Source: Dryas octopetala
Lineage: Eukaryota; Streptophyta; Magnoliopsida; Rosales; Rosaceae
DNA: 64,000 nucleotides
Assembly: GCA_963921425.1 (NCBI GenBank)
Contig: OY992834.1
Coordinates: forward strand, 22,519,923-22,583,922
Reading direction: 5' to 3'
The notes below the pieces were generated by a model that was given only the letters and a program-made list of their open reading frames with translations, searched no databases and was not told the origin of the DNA. The position numbers and the translations under genes are program-made. This document shows positions 43,821 through 55,349 of this stretch, in pieces. Position 1 is the first letter of the stretch, and the number at the start of each line of letters is the position of its first letter.

Positions 43821-46688
43821 AGGATAGAATTCAAAAGTTTCTTCATCGAGCTAGACAGGAATTCAAGGAGCGAGATCCTTTTGATCACAGAAAGAAACAG
43901 GTTAAAGAGTTATCAAATTGGTGTTGGGTTAGGGGGTGCTGCGTGGATTATCAATCAAGTAAGGGAAGCTCAAAAGGAGCAGGAAAAGGAGCTTTTCAAA
44001 ACTTACAGAGGTCCTCATTATCAGCTGTGGTTGGAGAGGTACAGCAATAAAAATGGGTCTTTTCTGAGGCTATCCGAGTGTGGTGCGAAGGGTGTGGTGC
44101 GAAGCATTATTCTTCCAAAAGGCCAAGGTGCAGCGGGCTAGAGAAAATTGGAGGAAAACTTACATTCTTTTCTGTACGAGAAACAAAAGAAGACAGAGTT
44201 CATGAAAAGCAGCAGATCTTCGGATAAGGCTGTGTCAAGGGTAAATTCACATATTACTTACAAAGAGATGGTATCAAGAAACTCAGAATCACAGAACAGA
44301 GATTTCAAGGTGACGGGTGGCAGTTATCGGAACCACAAGGGAGAGTCGAAAGAAACGGAGTATCTCAGAAAAGAAAATACTACATGGGAGCGTATGGTCG
44401 TATGCGAAAGACAAACGGTTAATCAAACCTGGTCTTCGGTTGAAAAATCTATATCGGAGGTGTTGGGATTCCAAATTTGTCTCAATCCATTCCAGATTAA
44501 TAGAGCGTTGTTTGCTTGTCCAACGGAAGAGGAGGTAAGAAAGGCGGTAGAGTTGACGAAAATTTCCTTCCAAGGCGAAACAGGTGTGATTCTGTCAAAA
44601 TGGAACCAGAGTTGCAATTCTATTTGTCAACGAAAGGTTGTAAGTTATGGGGGGTGGATTGCAGTGGAAGGGCTACCACTAAACTTGTGGACGGAGCATG
44701 TTTTCACGTTAATTGGGAATGTATGTGGTGGCTTGATCCAGATTGATCGAAGAACGTTGAATTTTGGGAACTTGTTTGAAGCAAGAATCAGAGTGAAAGG
44801 GATTAATAATGGGTTTTTGCCAGAATTCATTAAACTGGGTGGAGAATTTGGAGTTCTTAGCATAAAAATCTGACCCGTCTCAGCTGCACGAAGACCCACC
44901 ATAGATGGCGGCCGGAATTTTCAGAGGAGTCACACAATTGCTATTCCGGCAAAGAATCAGGTGGGGGAAGGTGAGAAGGTTTGTCAGTCTGAAAGGTACA
45001 ACCAGGGGGTTACACGTGGCAGGAAGAGTTGGCAGAAAAAGATGAAAAATCTTAAAAGTAAAGAGACAGCTTTGAGAACTGAACAGTCTTATGAAAGTAG
45101 CATTGATGATGGAGAGAAACATGGGGGTGTTAATGATTTTGCTTGAAATCTTTTGGAAGGTGAAAAGGCAGCTACTTACAAGCAAACAGTCCCAGAAGAT
45201 GGATCAATGAAAGTGCCACGGGGTGGTGGGGGAGTTCGGGAAGAGGTACCGCTGAAGCAATTATTAGGGGACAATTTCCTAGATGGAATATTGGACTTGG
45301 TGATAGAAGATGAGTTGCAGCCCTTAAAAATCAATGAGCCTCTTGTAGTGGGAAAGGAAGCTGGAGATAATTTTCTAGAAGGGTTGTTGGGAGATATTAA
45401 TGAAAAGATAGAGCAGAATCCTAAAGAGCCAGTGGGTGTTACGGAAAAGTCAAATGGAGATGTGAGTGGGCCAAAAGTTGATTTGGGCCCTATTCTTTTA
45501 GAAAAAACTGATGGGTTAGTTTTGAAAGAGCTGGAAGCCCAGTCAAAAGTCAATATTAATAAGTCAAGTGGAGATGTAAGTGGGCCTAAAGTGGATTTGG
45601 GCCTTACTGTTTTAGAAAAAGCTGATGGGTTAGTTTTGAAAAAGCAGGGAGCCCAGCCAGAAGTTATTAATAATAAAGTGGAAGCCAATGATAAAAGGGA
45701 CTCTATTTATGGATCAGATTCTAGAAACGGGTGGAAAGGAGCTGAAGTGATTGGGTCAAAGCTAGCTAAATCAACCTTCCTATCGAGATTTGGTAGCAGA
45801 AAAAATCCTGTTGACAAATTTACTGTTCTTAAACCAGAGAAGTTTGGAGCCCAGTTATGCGAGCAGGGAGAGGTGGTATTGGAAAAAGTTAAGAACTCTA
45901 ATCTTCTTGCTTTTGATACAGATCTTGACTATAATGAAAGGGAAGAAGGAGCAGAAAGGGAAGTTGCTAACTGTAAACTGGAAAGTTGGGGCGGAGAAAT
46001 TCAAAATGGCCATGTGATCAGAGCTGCAGACGTGACTAGGGGTTCAGAACAATTGGAGGAATTCGAGGGAATTAATTTCTTTTCAGATGAGGTTTCAAAT
46101 TCTAACCTGGTTGCTATTCTGGAAAATGAAACTTCTTTGGTCTCAACTGATTCTAAAAAGGAGGAAATGGAGGAGTCTTCGGAAGATGAAGAAGAGACTT
46201 TGGGAGTGCTGGAAAGTCATGAAGGAGTTCTTAAACATTTTTTTAACGGTGCAGAGGGGGAAACATCAATGGGTTAAGCGCCAACTGATTCCATATCAGA
46301 TTTTGGAAATAATTATGTGCCTCCTGCAGATAAAGTTGTGTGTTCGACGAGGGAGGTTAGGAAGGGACTTGGTCCTAAGCCCCATGCCTTTAAGACTACC
46401 GAAAAGGACCAGAAGATTTTAAAATATAAAAGGAGAAGAAGTGTAGGCTCTGTGTCAGCCAAAAATGAAGCATCTACACAAATAAGTAGCTTTTTGTCGA
46501 AAATGAAGGTGACAATGGTTCCACTCAAAAAGTCCTTAATTAATGGAAGAAATGCTAGTATGATGTTATCCAGCAAAGGCCTTAGGGAGAAAACTGAAGC
46601 AAGAAAGTCTACGTCTCTTGTCAAAATCGACGAAAGAAGGGCTGTAAAAGCTCTAGGGAAGAACAAAAAAATCCATGAAGATAATTAG
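43821..46688 (+). pseudogene. LINE ORF1 (nucleic-acid-binding protein), four in-frame nonsense codons
   Basis: One reading frame runs from about 43821 (RIEFKSFFIELDRNS) to the stop at 46686-46688, interrupted only at 44142 (TAG), 44871 (TGA), 45144 (TGA) and 46275 (TAA). Each is one transition from Trp, Arg, Trp and Gln codons respectively. The N-terminal part (LLITERNRLKSYQIGVGLGG, LWLERYSNKNGSFLRLSE) is followed by a DUF4283-type segment: GGWIAVEGLPLNLWTEHVF, then LNFGNLFEARIRVKG. A long acidic linker (45153-46275) holds a tandem 35-residue duplication (SGPKVDLGPILLEKTDGLVL and SGPKVDLGLTVLEKADGLVL). A Lys/Arg-rich tail ends HEDN. I saw no CCHC knuckle. In plant L1 elements ORF1 binds element RNA; that role is inferred here. 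Confidence 0.8.
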
Positions 46689-49485
46689 CTGGAATGTCAG
46701 GGGTCTAGGCAGCAAAAGGAAGAGAGTAATTTTAAAAGAGCAGTTGTTTCATCACAAAGCAGACATTGTAATGTTACAAGAAACAAAGAAAGCTTTAGTA
46801 GACAGAAAGCTGGTGGCAAGTATTTGGGGGGCCAGATTTAAAGACTGGGTGTTCGCTCCTGCGAGGGGTAGTTCGGGTGGTATAGCGGTGATTTGGAACA
46901 CAAAACATGTTTCAGTTTTGGAGTCTGTTATTGGGGAGTTCTCAGTTTCTGTAAAAATCAAAGGTTCAAATGGGGCAGATTGGTGGTTATCAAGCATTTA
47001 CGGCCCATGCAGATATCGGGAAAGGGCGAATTTTTGGGAAGAACTTGGAGGTCTTTATGGTCTATGCGGCCCAAGATGGTGCTTGGGTGGTGACTTCAAT
47101 GTGGTGCGTTATGATTCTGAAAAATCCAATGGTGGAAGGACTACTAGAAGTATGCATGTTTTCAATGAGTTTATTCTAGAGACTGGGTTGAGAGATCCAA
47201 ACCTACTCAATGCGGAATGCACTTGGTCTAGAGCTGGAGAAGAGGCGATTTGCCGAAGACTTGATAGGTTCTTATTTTCTGAAGATTGGGAAGCACTTTA
47301 TCCAAATGTTAGACAAAAAGCGCTGGTTAGGGCAACTTCTGATCACTGCCCAATTGAGCTGGATACTAACAAGTTGAAATGGGGGCCAGGTCCTTTTCGG
47401 TTTGAAAACATGTGGTTGGATCATCCGGGTTTCAAAAAAATGTTCCAGAATTGGTGGCAGTCAGAGAATATTCAAGGGTGTGAGGGTTATAAGCTTATGA
47501 GAAAATTAAAAGGGGTGAAAGTGAAATTGAAGTCTTGGAGTAAAGAGACTTTTGGTGATGTGGAGAAAGAAAAAAGGGAGGTGGAAGCAAAAATAGAAGA
47601 GCTGGACCTTCTGGAAGGCAGGGACAGTTTAGATAGCATTAAAAAAAAGGAGAGGGAAACTCTTCTATTTCGTTTGGGAGATTTGGCCTTTAAGGAAGAA
47701 GTGAAATGGAGGCAGAGATCAAAAATCGAATGGGCTAGGGATGGAGACAGCAACACCAGATTTTTTCACAAAGTTGCTAGTGGTAGAAGAAAGAAGAATT
47801 TTATTGAAAGATTGGAAGTGGAGGGAGGCGGAGTAGTAGAAGCGGAGGAGGAAATAGAACATGAGCTGTTAAGATTTTTCAAGCAATTGTATAGTAGTAC
47901 TGAGGAGGAAAGATGGGGTTTGGACGGCATTAATTGGAATCCAATCAGTGAATCACAAGCAGCTTGGCTTGAAAGACCATTTGAGGAATTGGAGATTCAA
48001 AAGGCAGTTTTTGATTGTGGCCGAGATAAATCTCCAGGTCCAGATGGTTATTCAATGTTAATGTTTCAGAGATGCTGGGATGTGTTGAAATATGATATCC
48101 TGAAGGTAATGGAGGAATTCTACAATAATGGGGTGGTTAATGCAGTGACAAACAAAACATATATTTGTCTAATTCCCAAGAAGATTGAATCCTTGAAAGT
48201 TGGGGATTTTCGGCCTATAAGCCTAGTGACAAGTCTGTATAAGATCATGGCTAAAGTTTTGGCGTCAAGGCTAAGGGAGATCATGGGTAGTACAATTTCT
48301 CAAGCTCAGGGTGCTTTTGTGAAAGGCAGACAAATATTGGATGCGGTTCTAGTGGCAAATGAAGTAGTGGAGGAAGTGAGGAAGAAAAAGGAGGAGGGGT
48401 TGGTTTTCAAGATAGACTTTGAGAAAGCTTATGACCATGTGGATTGGAGATTTTTGGAAGAAGTTATGGAAAGAAAAGGATTTGGTGACAAATGGAGAAG
48501 TTGGATAAGAGGTTGTTTGGCATCTGTTAACTTTTCAATATTGATTAATGGTAGACCTAGGGGCAAGTTCAAAGCTTCGCGAGGCTTGAGACAAGGTGAC
48601 CCCTTATCACCTTTTCTTTTCACTTTAGTAGTGGATGTGCTCAGTAGAATATTGGAAAAAGCTCAAGAAAACAATCTGATTAAAGGTCTGCAGATTGGGA
48701 GGGAAAGTGTGGAGATTTCTCATCTTCAGTTTGCGGACGATACTATCTTTTTCCTGGAGGGGTCGGAAGATAATTGGTTCAATCTACTGGAGGTGCTCAA
48801 TCTCTTCAGCACTATTTCGGGTCTGAAAATTAATAAAGGAAAATGTTCTCTGGTGGGGATTAATTCAGATGAGGACAAAATTGCCAGTTTGGCAGACTCC
48901 TGGGGTTGTGAGGTGGGTAATTGGCCAATGAAGTATTTGGGTCTTCCTCTTGGAGGGAACCCTAGGGCTTTAAATTTCTGGAATCCAGTAGTGGACAAGG
49001 TGGAGAAGCGACTTCAAAGTTGGAAGAAGGCTTTTTTATCGAGAGGAGGAAGGCTCACTTTGATTCAAGCTGTTTTGAGTAGCATCCCAATTTATTATAT
49101 GTCATTGTTCAAAATTCCTTGCGGAGTGGCCTCAAAGCTAGAACGGTTAATGAGAAATTTTTTGTGGGAAGGCGTGGAGGAGGGAAAGAAAGACCACTTA
49201 GTGAGATGGGAGGTGGTGGCTAAAAGCAAGGTAAATGGAGGTTTAGGGGTTGGAAATCTGATTGAGAGGAATAAAGCTTTACTTGGTAAATGGTTGTGGA
49301 GGTATTCTAAGGAACCAGTCTCCTTGTGGCATTATGTGATAAGAAGCAAATATGGGGAAGCTGTTAATGGTTGGGACACAAAGCCTGTGTTGAGGGTTTT
49401 AAGCCGTAGTCCGTGGAGAGACATTTCTCTTGGCTATCCGTCCTTTTTACATTGCTGCAAATTTGTAGTGGGAAATTTGGGTTAG
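46675..49485 (+). pseudogene. LINE ORF2: AP-like endonuclease and reverse transcriptase
   Basis: A 936-codon open frame. The endonuclease begins MKIISWNVRGLGSKRKR and has VMLQETKKALVDRKL, SSIYGPCRYRERANFW, WCLGGDFNVV and TSDHCPIELD, covering about residues 1-235. The RT spans about 480-760: FRPISLVTSLYKIMAKVLAS, AQGAFVKGRQILDAVL, FKIDFEKAYDHVDWRFL, GLRQGDPLSPFLF and the catalytic FADD (LQFADDTIFFLEG), then MKYLGLPLGGNPRA. It would nick target DNA and prime reverse transcription. The ATG overlaps the ORF1 end by 14 nt. The frame ends at 49483-49485 through a frameshift after FVVGN; the C-terminal part continues at 49487-50340. Endonuclease and RT motifs appear intact although the full protein cannot be made. 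Confidence 0.92.
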
Positions 49486-49486
49486 G

Positions 49487-50340
49487 GTCAGGTTTTGGGA
49501 GGACTGTTGGTTGGAGGAGCGCCCGTTGAAAGTAATGTATCCTCGCTGTTTTTTATTGTCTACAAAGCATCATGATTCTATATCAAGTTTTGTGGACACT
49601 TATGCATATCCTTACAGTTGGAATTTTGGGTTTAGGAGAAACCCAAATGATTTGGAGTTAGCTGAGCTTGTGGTTTTGCTAGAGAAGCTAGAAGGGGCTC
49701 GTCTGTTTCCGTCAAGGGTGGATTCTAGAAGATGGAAGCTAGAAGGGTCAGGGTGTCTTTCTTCCAATTCTATAGTACTTTTTTATGCAACAAAAGCAAT
49801 GACCCTTATTTTTCTCCTTATCCCCAAATATGGGCAGCAAAATTTCCTCCTAAAGTTCGAGTTTTTGTTTGGTTGGTGGCTATTGGGAGGGTAAACACTT
49901 GTGATCTTGTTCAAAGGAGGAGGCCTTTTAGCTGTTTTTCACCTCAATGGTGCATTCTATGTAAAGCGGGGGAGGAGAGTGTGGACCATGTTTTCCTTCA
50001 TTGCTCTTACTCTTTACAATTGTGGTGGAAGTTGTTTAGGGAGGTTGGCGCTTCATGGGTAATACCACAAAACTGTTCTGAGCTTTTGAGTACCTGCTTT
50101 CAAGCCTTAGGGAAGGGGAAAAAAGCAAAAACCCTATGGAGATGCTTGGTGCTGGCTGTTTTTTGGGTTTTATGGATGGAGCGCAATAGAAGAATTTTCG
50201 ATGATTATAAGGGGGTTGAAGTGGAAGTTCTTTGGGAGCGAGCGAAATTTTGGGCTGCTTTATGGGCATCAGTTACGGCTGATTTTTGGGCACACTCTAT
50301 ATCCTCTATTATGCTGAACGTGTTAGCTGTTGTGCAGTGA
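49487..50340 (+). pseudogene. LINE ORF2 C-terminal part with zf-RVT domain, frameshifted
   Basis: Continuation of ORF2 in two further frames. The first (49487 to about 49750) reads VRFWEDCWLEERPL and ends near RRWKLEG. After a second frameshift the frame 49732-50340 reads PYPQIWAAKFPPKVRVFVW, then CILCKAGEESVDHVFLHCSY, the cysteine/histidine signature of the zf-RVT domain at the C-terminus of plant L1 RT proteins. It ends at a TGA at 50338-50340. Confidence 0.85.
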
Positions 50341-50468
50341 GACTAGTTCTGGGGCGATGTCTTGGGTTTTTCTTATCTAAGATCAGTTTTGTTTTTTTAC
50401 TTTTATTCTTCTTATAAGTTTGTGGATTCCTGATCCACTCTGTGTTTTTTATTTTACTTTGTCTTTTT

Positions 50469-50506
50469 AATAAAAGTTCTCGTTTCTTCTCAAAAAAAAA
50501 AAAAAA
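50469..50506 (+). terminator. LINE polyadenylation signal and poly(A) tail
   Basis: AATAAA at 50469-50474 precedes a 15-A run at 50492-50506, after which the interrupted LTR resumes. Confidence 0.85.
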
Positions 50507-53500
50507 TGGGAAAATAAGCCCTTGCTTTGAAATTCAATGAATGAAGCAAAATAACAAAAGGGAATTCATTAATCCTTTTAAATGGAAAACCAGTTGTAAA
50601 TTGAAACAAAGTAATGAAGTAACGAGCCATTCTAATCCTAAGAGTATGAAGTCAACAGATTCCTCAATTGAAGCATAAAATAAAGGCAAAAAAATAGGAA
50701 AGGGGTTGTTACACACTCATCCATGCTAGGATCCTCCTCACTTGAGAAATGTGATGTTGGTGGTGTTGGGACTTCTACACTTAATTGGAGACCTAACTCT
50801 TCAGCTACTTTCTTTTTCTTCATAATCTAAGAAGTACGTACACCAAGCTTACCATTGCTAATCCTAAGGTTTCTTGCACTTAATAAACTGTGTAGGGGTG
50901 AACATCATCAAAAACAACTGATCACTTACTCAACTAGTCCAAATCATTTACACACATTTCAAAGTAGTTTGAGTTATAAAAGTAAGGTTTTAGTAAACAT
51001 TTTTGCCAGAATAGCTAGAATCACAAGCATCTTAAATATGAGGCAGCCAAGCAATCCTAACAAGTTTAATTCAATAGGAAACATGTAGTACCACAGCAAG
51101 AGTACACTTTAAACTAAGTCTGGGTCTCAATTGAGCATGTTACAATAATAACAGTTTTCATATTTTAAAAAACATTCCAAACAACCATGAATCATTTCAT
51201 GAAATGCAAATGCATGTTTAAAAGTAAAATATAATCGTAACTTTTATCCATGACAAAGCAAACCTGTCAAAATTCAAAATAGTGGACTTATTCCTAATTT
51301 GTAATTGTAATTACCCCTATCCTCATTTCCTACTAATAATCAAGTAGGTCTAGACTGACATGTCCTTTATTAAAAGTAGATAATCATATCTCTTTTCATC
51401 TAGAATATTTTTAAAACACATAACCAATTTTAGATAAACCTGTATGTATACTATTAGAGAATTGAACTTGAGAATAATGTTTCATGTTGCCCTTTTATCT
51501 CTAATTAGGAAGTCCAAACACTCAAAACATATTAGAGTACACATTTTCAATTCAATAACTATGAATGTTCAAATGTAATGCAATGACAAATTCCATAAAG
51601 GTAACCCTGCCCTTAATAAACCATTTATCAATTATGCATATGAAATTAAGTGATGACAGTTTTACAAGTGCATGACTACTTCATTAAATAAATCATACAA
51701 GCATGCTTTTAATTAAGGAATTAAAAACCAGCAACTTATATTAACAATAAATTAAATGTAATAGGCTTGTATTCTTTTTTAAAACAAATGAGGATAATCA
51801 ATTATTTCCTTTTTAGTTTCAAGCTTTTAAGTTAATTAGTTTACATTCCTAAAAACATGTAAGACTAAAACAAAGCAATGAAACTAGGATCCAAATTATT
51901 CTAATTTGTTTCAATACTAACTTCAATTATGTAAGATACCAATTATTCATCTAGAGGCATGTAACTAGATTGCTAGTCTCGGTTTCATGCATGTAGAGGG
52001 TTGCAAGTTACACTTAATTCAACCTAAGTGTATTTTAATTGTGAGCAACACTAATTCAAGTTATATTTCCTCTTTGAAGCAAGTTGAAGTCATCAACATA
52101 TTTACACATGATGACTTAGTTTAAAACACCAAGCATGTTATTCAACAAGGCAAACTGCACCAACCTGATCAATCTAATTTGATTACCGAATTCAAATTAT
52201 TTTTCCAACATGATAAAGCAAGTTGAAGTCATCAACATGCCATATCATGTTGGTTTTCTTACCCTAAGTGATCATCTAAAACAAAGTAAATATAGGTTGT
52301 GGAATTAAGGCCGATCAGGTTGTTTGTATAGTAACTTAATGATTAATTGAAAACTCATTTTAAGCATTTCAAACACAATGCACATCCAAGTATTTAGCAC
52401 TAAAAGCACAAACACAATCACATATACATATATATAAACATATAGGTATAAAGAAAAGACATAGGGTTTTAAGTGGACAAGCTCCCCCTACCTCAAATGT
52501 AGTCTTTGTCCTTGCTGTTGTCCCAACAAGTGGTTTCCCTAGTTTGAAGCATAACAAAATCAGAAATGGTTTCCTCTAAACAGAAATTAGGGTTTCCTAG
52601 GTTTTGATGGCTTAATGGACAAGCTAAGTTGCATCCGAGATTTCAAAATAAAAAACAATTAAAGTCTGACCTCTCAGAAGTCTTAAATTATGTATTGAAG
52701 CACAAATGAAGGCTTAAAGGTATTACAAAAGTCATGACAGAAAGATGGACATACTGCATAAATCAATTTCAAGGCTTTAGTTGAAGAACAAGAGGTTTGA
52801 CAACCCAAATTTCAATCCAGGGGTAATTGGACTCCCTCCTATTCCCAGAACAATCTCAGTGGTGGTTTTTGACTTGCTCAAACCAAGAGTTTAGGCCAAA
52901 AGATCCAAAATTGGAAAATGGCAGTTTGACACCTCATTGAAAACGCTTAAAAATGTCAAAAGAGAAACACCTGCTCCATGAATTTTATAAAATTGTACAA
53001 AAATCATTTGAATAAAATTTTTCACAAGAAGTTAGAAGACACATTGATATTTATGTACAAAAAAATTTTCAGAGCATTTGGAGTTGTGAAAGTGGGGTTT
53101 TCAAAGTGCTAAAACTCACACAAAAAAACTGAAATTCTGCATGATCACTGTTCATATGATCAAAAATCTTATTTTTGTGTATACTGAACCAAATCGAGTG
53201 AGACCAATTGGAAAAGGTTTAAAATCACATTTAAAAGCTACTGTAACAATTTCAAATCAAAATTCCAAATGTATCGAAATTCGTGCATAAAAAACTAATA
53301 CTTCTCTTTGTGAAAACATGCAGAAAATTGCAGTAACTTGTAAAATTCACTACAAATTCATAAAACATTGGATTTGAGTTATTTGATTCTAAAGAAAGGT
53401 TAAGATGTATAGTTTCTCATATTAAAACAATTTTGTCAATTTCCAAGAGGTTTGATGCAGACATTGAAAACATGGCAGTAGGGTCAGTGAGTTGAAAATC

Positions 53501-54943
53501 AGCCAAACAAGGTTTTTGAAACATGACAGCCTATTGATTTTCGAAATGCAACTTATCTAAGCTATCCTATCATTATTCTAATCCTAAGAACTGGTAATAA
53601 AGAAGTTGAGAGTTTGGTTGGGAGGTTTCTTACCATAATTCCCTTCAAAAGCAGTGTAGGCTGCACTCATTCTTCCCCTTTCTTGAACTTTTGGTTGTTC
53701 TTGAATTCCTTCAAGTTCTTCTTTTTCTCTGCCTCTCTTTCTTTCTCTCTTTCTTTCTCTTTTTCTCTCGTTGAAATTGAATTGAATGTGTGAATGGTTG
53801 TCTGAATGGAGGTTGGTTTTTAAAAAAGGTAGAATATGGTTGTTGGAGTGGGAATAGAAGAGTCACATCTTCAGTCTTCTCTTAACTGGCATGGGAAAGG
53901 GTTCAAGGCTAGTTCTCAGGGTTTTGATTTTCCCAAGAGGGCTTAGGTTGGTTGGCCAATCCCTTAAGGCCTTGCTTCATAAGTGTTTAGCCTAATGAAC
54001 TAGGTTTATTCAGCCCATTAGCCAATCTAAGTCCATTACTTTCTTTCCTTGCTTAATTCACTTAAACAAAAACCATCATTTTATTTCTTTTCTTTCCTTT
54101 ACCCGAGATCACACTCAACCTCCAGCTTTGGTCATGATCAACACTTCATGCCATGGCTGTTTTCCTTATCTCTTACTCAAGTATTCTAGGGTTCTAGCCT
54201 TAGTTGTGTAGGCTGGTCAATTGCTAGGGTTTCAAGGTCAAACCTTTTGATCCTTGACATTCCTTTGGTCACTCTTGACTTTCTAAACCTAGTTCAAGTA
54301 TAACAATCACACATATGCACAAGTGCAATGCATATGTGATCCGAGTAGGCTTAATGAGATACTTAAGCAATTTAATTGTTTCCACAAGACAAATTGTGCA
54401 TGCATAATCATTTAATCAAATATGGAAATCCAAAGTACGCATAACACATAATTATAATTGTATAGAAGGAAGAAATTTTTCATTAATCTGCATGTGAATC
54501 AAATTCATGTTTGTGGTTGCAAAGAAAAATGTAAACATTAGTTCTAAACTAAAATCAATTTAGTAACACCACCTAAACCAAGATCAGTAAGATTTGGGGT
54601 GTTATAGTGGAATAATAGTTAAGGGGGGTAGGAAGAGTGTTTAGTAGGTGGGTATTTGAGTTGGTATATCAAAGGATATTATAAGAATAATGAAATGTAG
54701 GAATAGTGATTTTATAATTTTTTTCAAATTTAATAGTGGATGTTAAAATAAGATGGTGAGAAAATATGACAAGTGGGTGGCAATATAAGCACTCTTTTAA
54801 AATTTGGAACTTGTTTGTTATTAAATTCAAAAAAAGAAATTCTATGTAGTGGGTAAGAGAAACTAGAGTCATGACTCTAGAGTTTTTACTCACTTTGGTA
54901 CTGGGTTGGATCAAATTCTTAAATCATTAACCCCCCATGGGCT

Positions 54944-54944
<1 letters not shown>

Positions 54945-54974
<30 letters not shown>
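54945..54974. repeat. (TA)n microsatellite
   Basis: About 30 bp of uninterrupted TA repeats next to the first of three MITEs. Confidence 0.9.
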
Positions 54975-54978
<4 letters not shown>

Positions 54979-54993
54979 TCTTCTTTAGGTTTA

Positions 54994-55320
54994 GGGCGGA
55001 CACACGCAATTTTATTTTCACGGATTTTCAGCATCGAGTACTAGGTAGCGTTGTCGAGCGCTCGACACTGGTTTGTCTGCTTTTATATTAGGTTTCAACT
55101 TCCAAATTTTGAACCGGAGTTAAAACCTAATATACAACCTCCACAAGCCTCATTGTACACCCTAGGAAGATATGGGATGAACCGTCGGGGAAATACCCTC
55201 AAAAATCGGCGGAGGAAGTGGTGCCGAGTGCTTATTGCAGCGTTCGGTTGTTATAAAAAATGGACTACCGAGCGCTTGGCGACGAGAATCCGTGAAAAAA
55301 AAATACAAACGTGTCCGCCC
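54994..55320. mobile_element. MITE 1: TIR GGGCGGACAC, TA-flanked
   Basis: 327 bp. The left end GGGCGGACAC and right end GTGTCCGCCC are exact inverted repeats, with further inverted similarity inward (ttttcacggatt on the left, and on the right arm's reverse complement). TA flanks both sides. An internal perfect palindrome GTCGAGCGCTCGAC lies near 55053-55067. It has no transposase. The short ORFs are part of the repeat. Confidence 0.85.
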
Positions 55321-55349
55321 TAAAAAAAAAAACTGTATATATATGTATA

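Larger units (their letters stand above)
43388..50506 (+). mobile_element. L1-type LINE, full-length or nearly so, inactive
   Basis: About 7.1 kb with ORF1, ORF2 (endonuclease and RT), a polyadenylation signal AATAAA at 50469-50474 and a 15-A tail (50492-50506). The probable TSD is imperfect: taaaatagg on the left (about 43379-43387) against gaaaataag on the right (from 50510). The first 400 bp are non-coding, followed by a GA-rich leader (43790-43815). Nonsense codons in ORF1 and frameshifts in ORF2 make it inactive. Confidence 0.88.
37772..54606 (-). mobile_element. Large non-autonomous LTR retrotransposon (LARD-like), TSD GTGGA
   Basis: It is flanked by GTGGA at 37767-37771 and 54607-54611. 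The plus-strand start reads tgtcataccccaaagt, and the end reads tttggggtgttata, with short imperfect inverted ends. The left LTR (37772 to about 42045) and right LTR (43156-43387 plus 50507-54606) align over about 4.3 kb with many substitutions, so the element is old. The internal region is only about 1.1 kb. Orientation is set by a PBS-like site at 43135-43146. The length, long LTRs and near lack of coding DNA suit a LARD or TR-GAG-like derivative. A LINE interrupts the 5' LTR. Confidence 0.85.
43156..54606 (-). repeat. 5' LTR of the large element, split by a LINE
   Basis: Segments 43156-43387 and 50507-54606 together form about 4.33 kb matching the left LTR. The break falls at gaattcttaaaata versus gggaaaataagccc; the other LTR copy runs through this point without a gap near 38000-38015. 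Confidence 0.85.
37311..54786. mobile_element. Long-TIR foldback element split by a large LTR retrotransposon
   Basis: About 175 bp at 37311-37485 match the reverse complement of 54611-54786. Shared blocks include ttattttaacatccac, attaaattt, cctttgatataccaactcaa and acccccct followed by taact. This is a long terminal-inverted-repeat pair, as in MULE-like or foldback elements. The unpaired left part continues to 37771, where the LTR element (TSD GTGGA) entered. The exact outer ends and their TSD could not be fixed by eye. Confidence 0.65.

Noticed and set aside
55055-55067. GC-rich palindrome GTCGAGCGCTCGAC as a regulatory operator
   Set aside because: It lies inside MITE 1 and is most simply part of its foldback structure.
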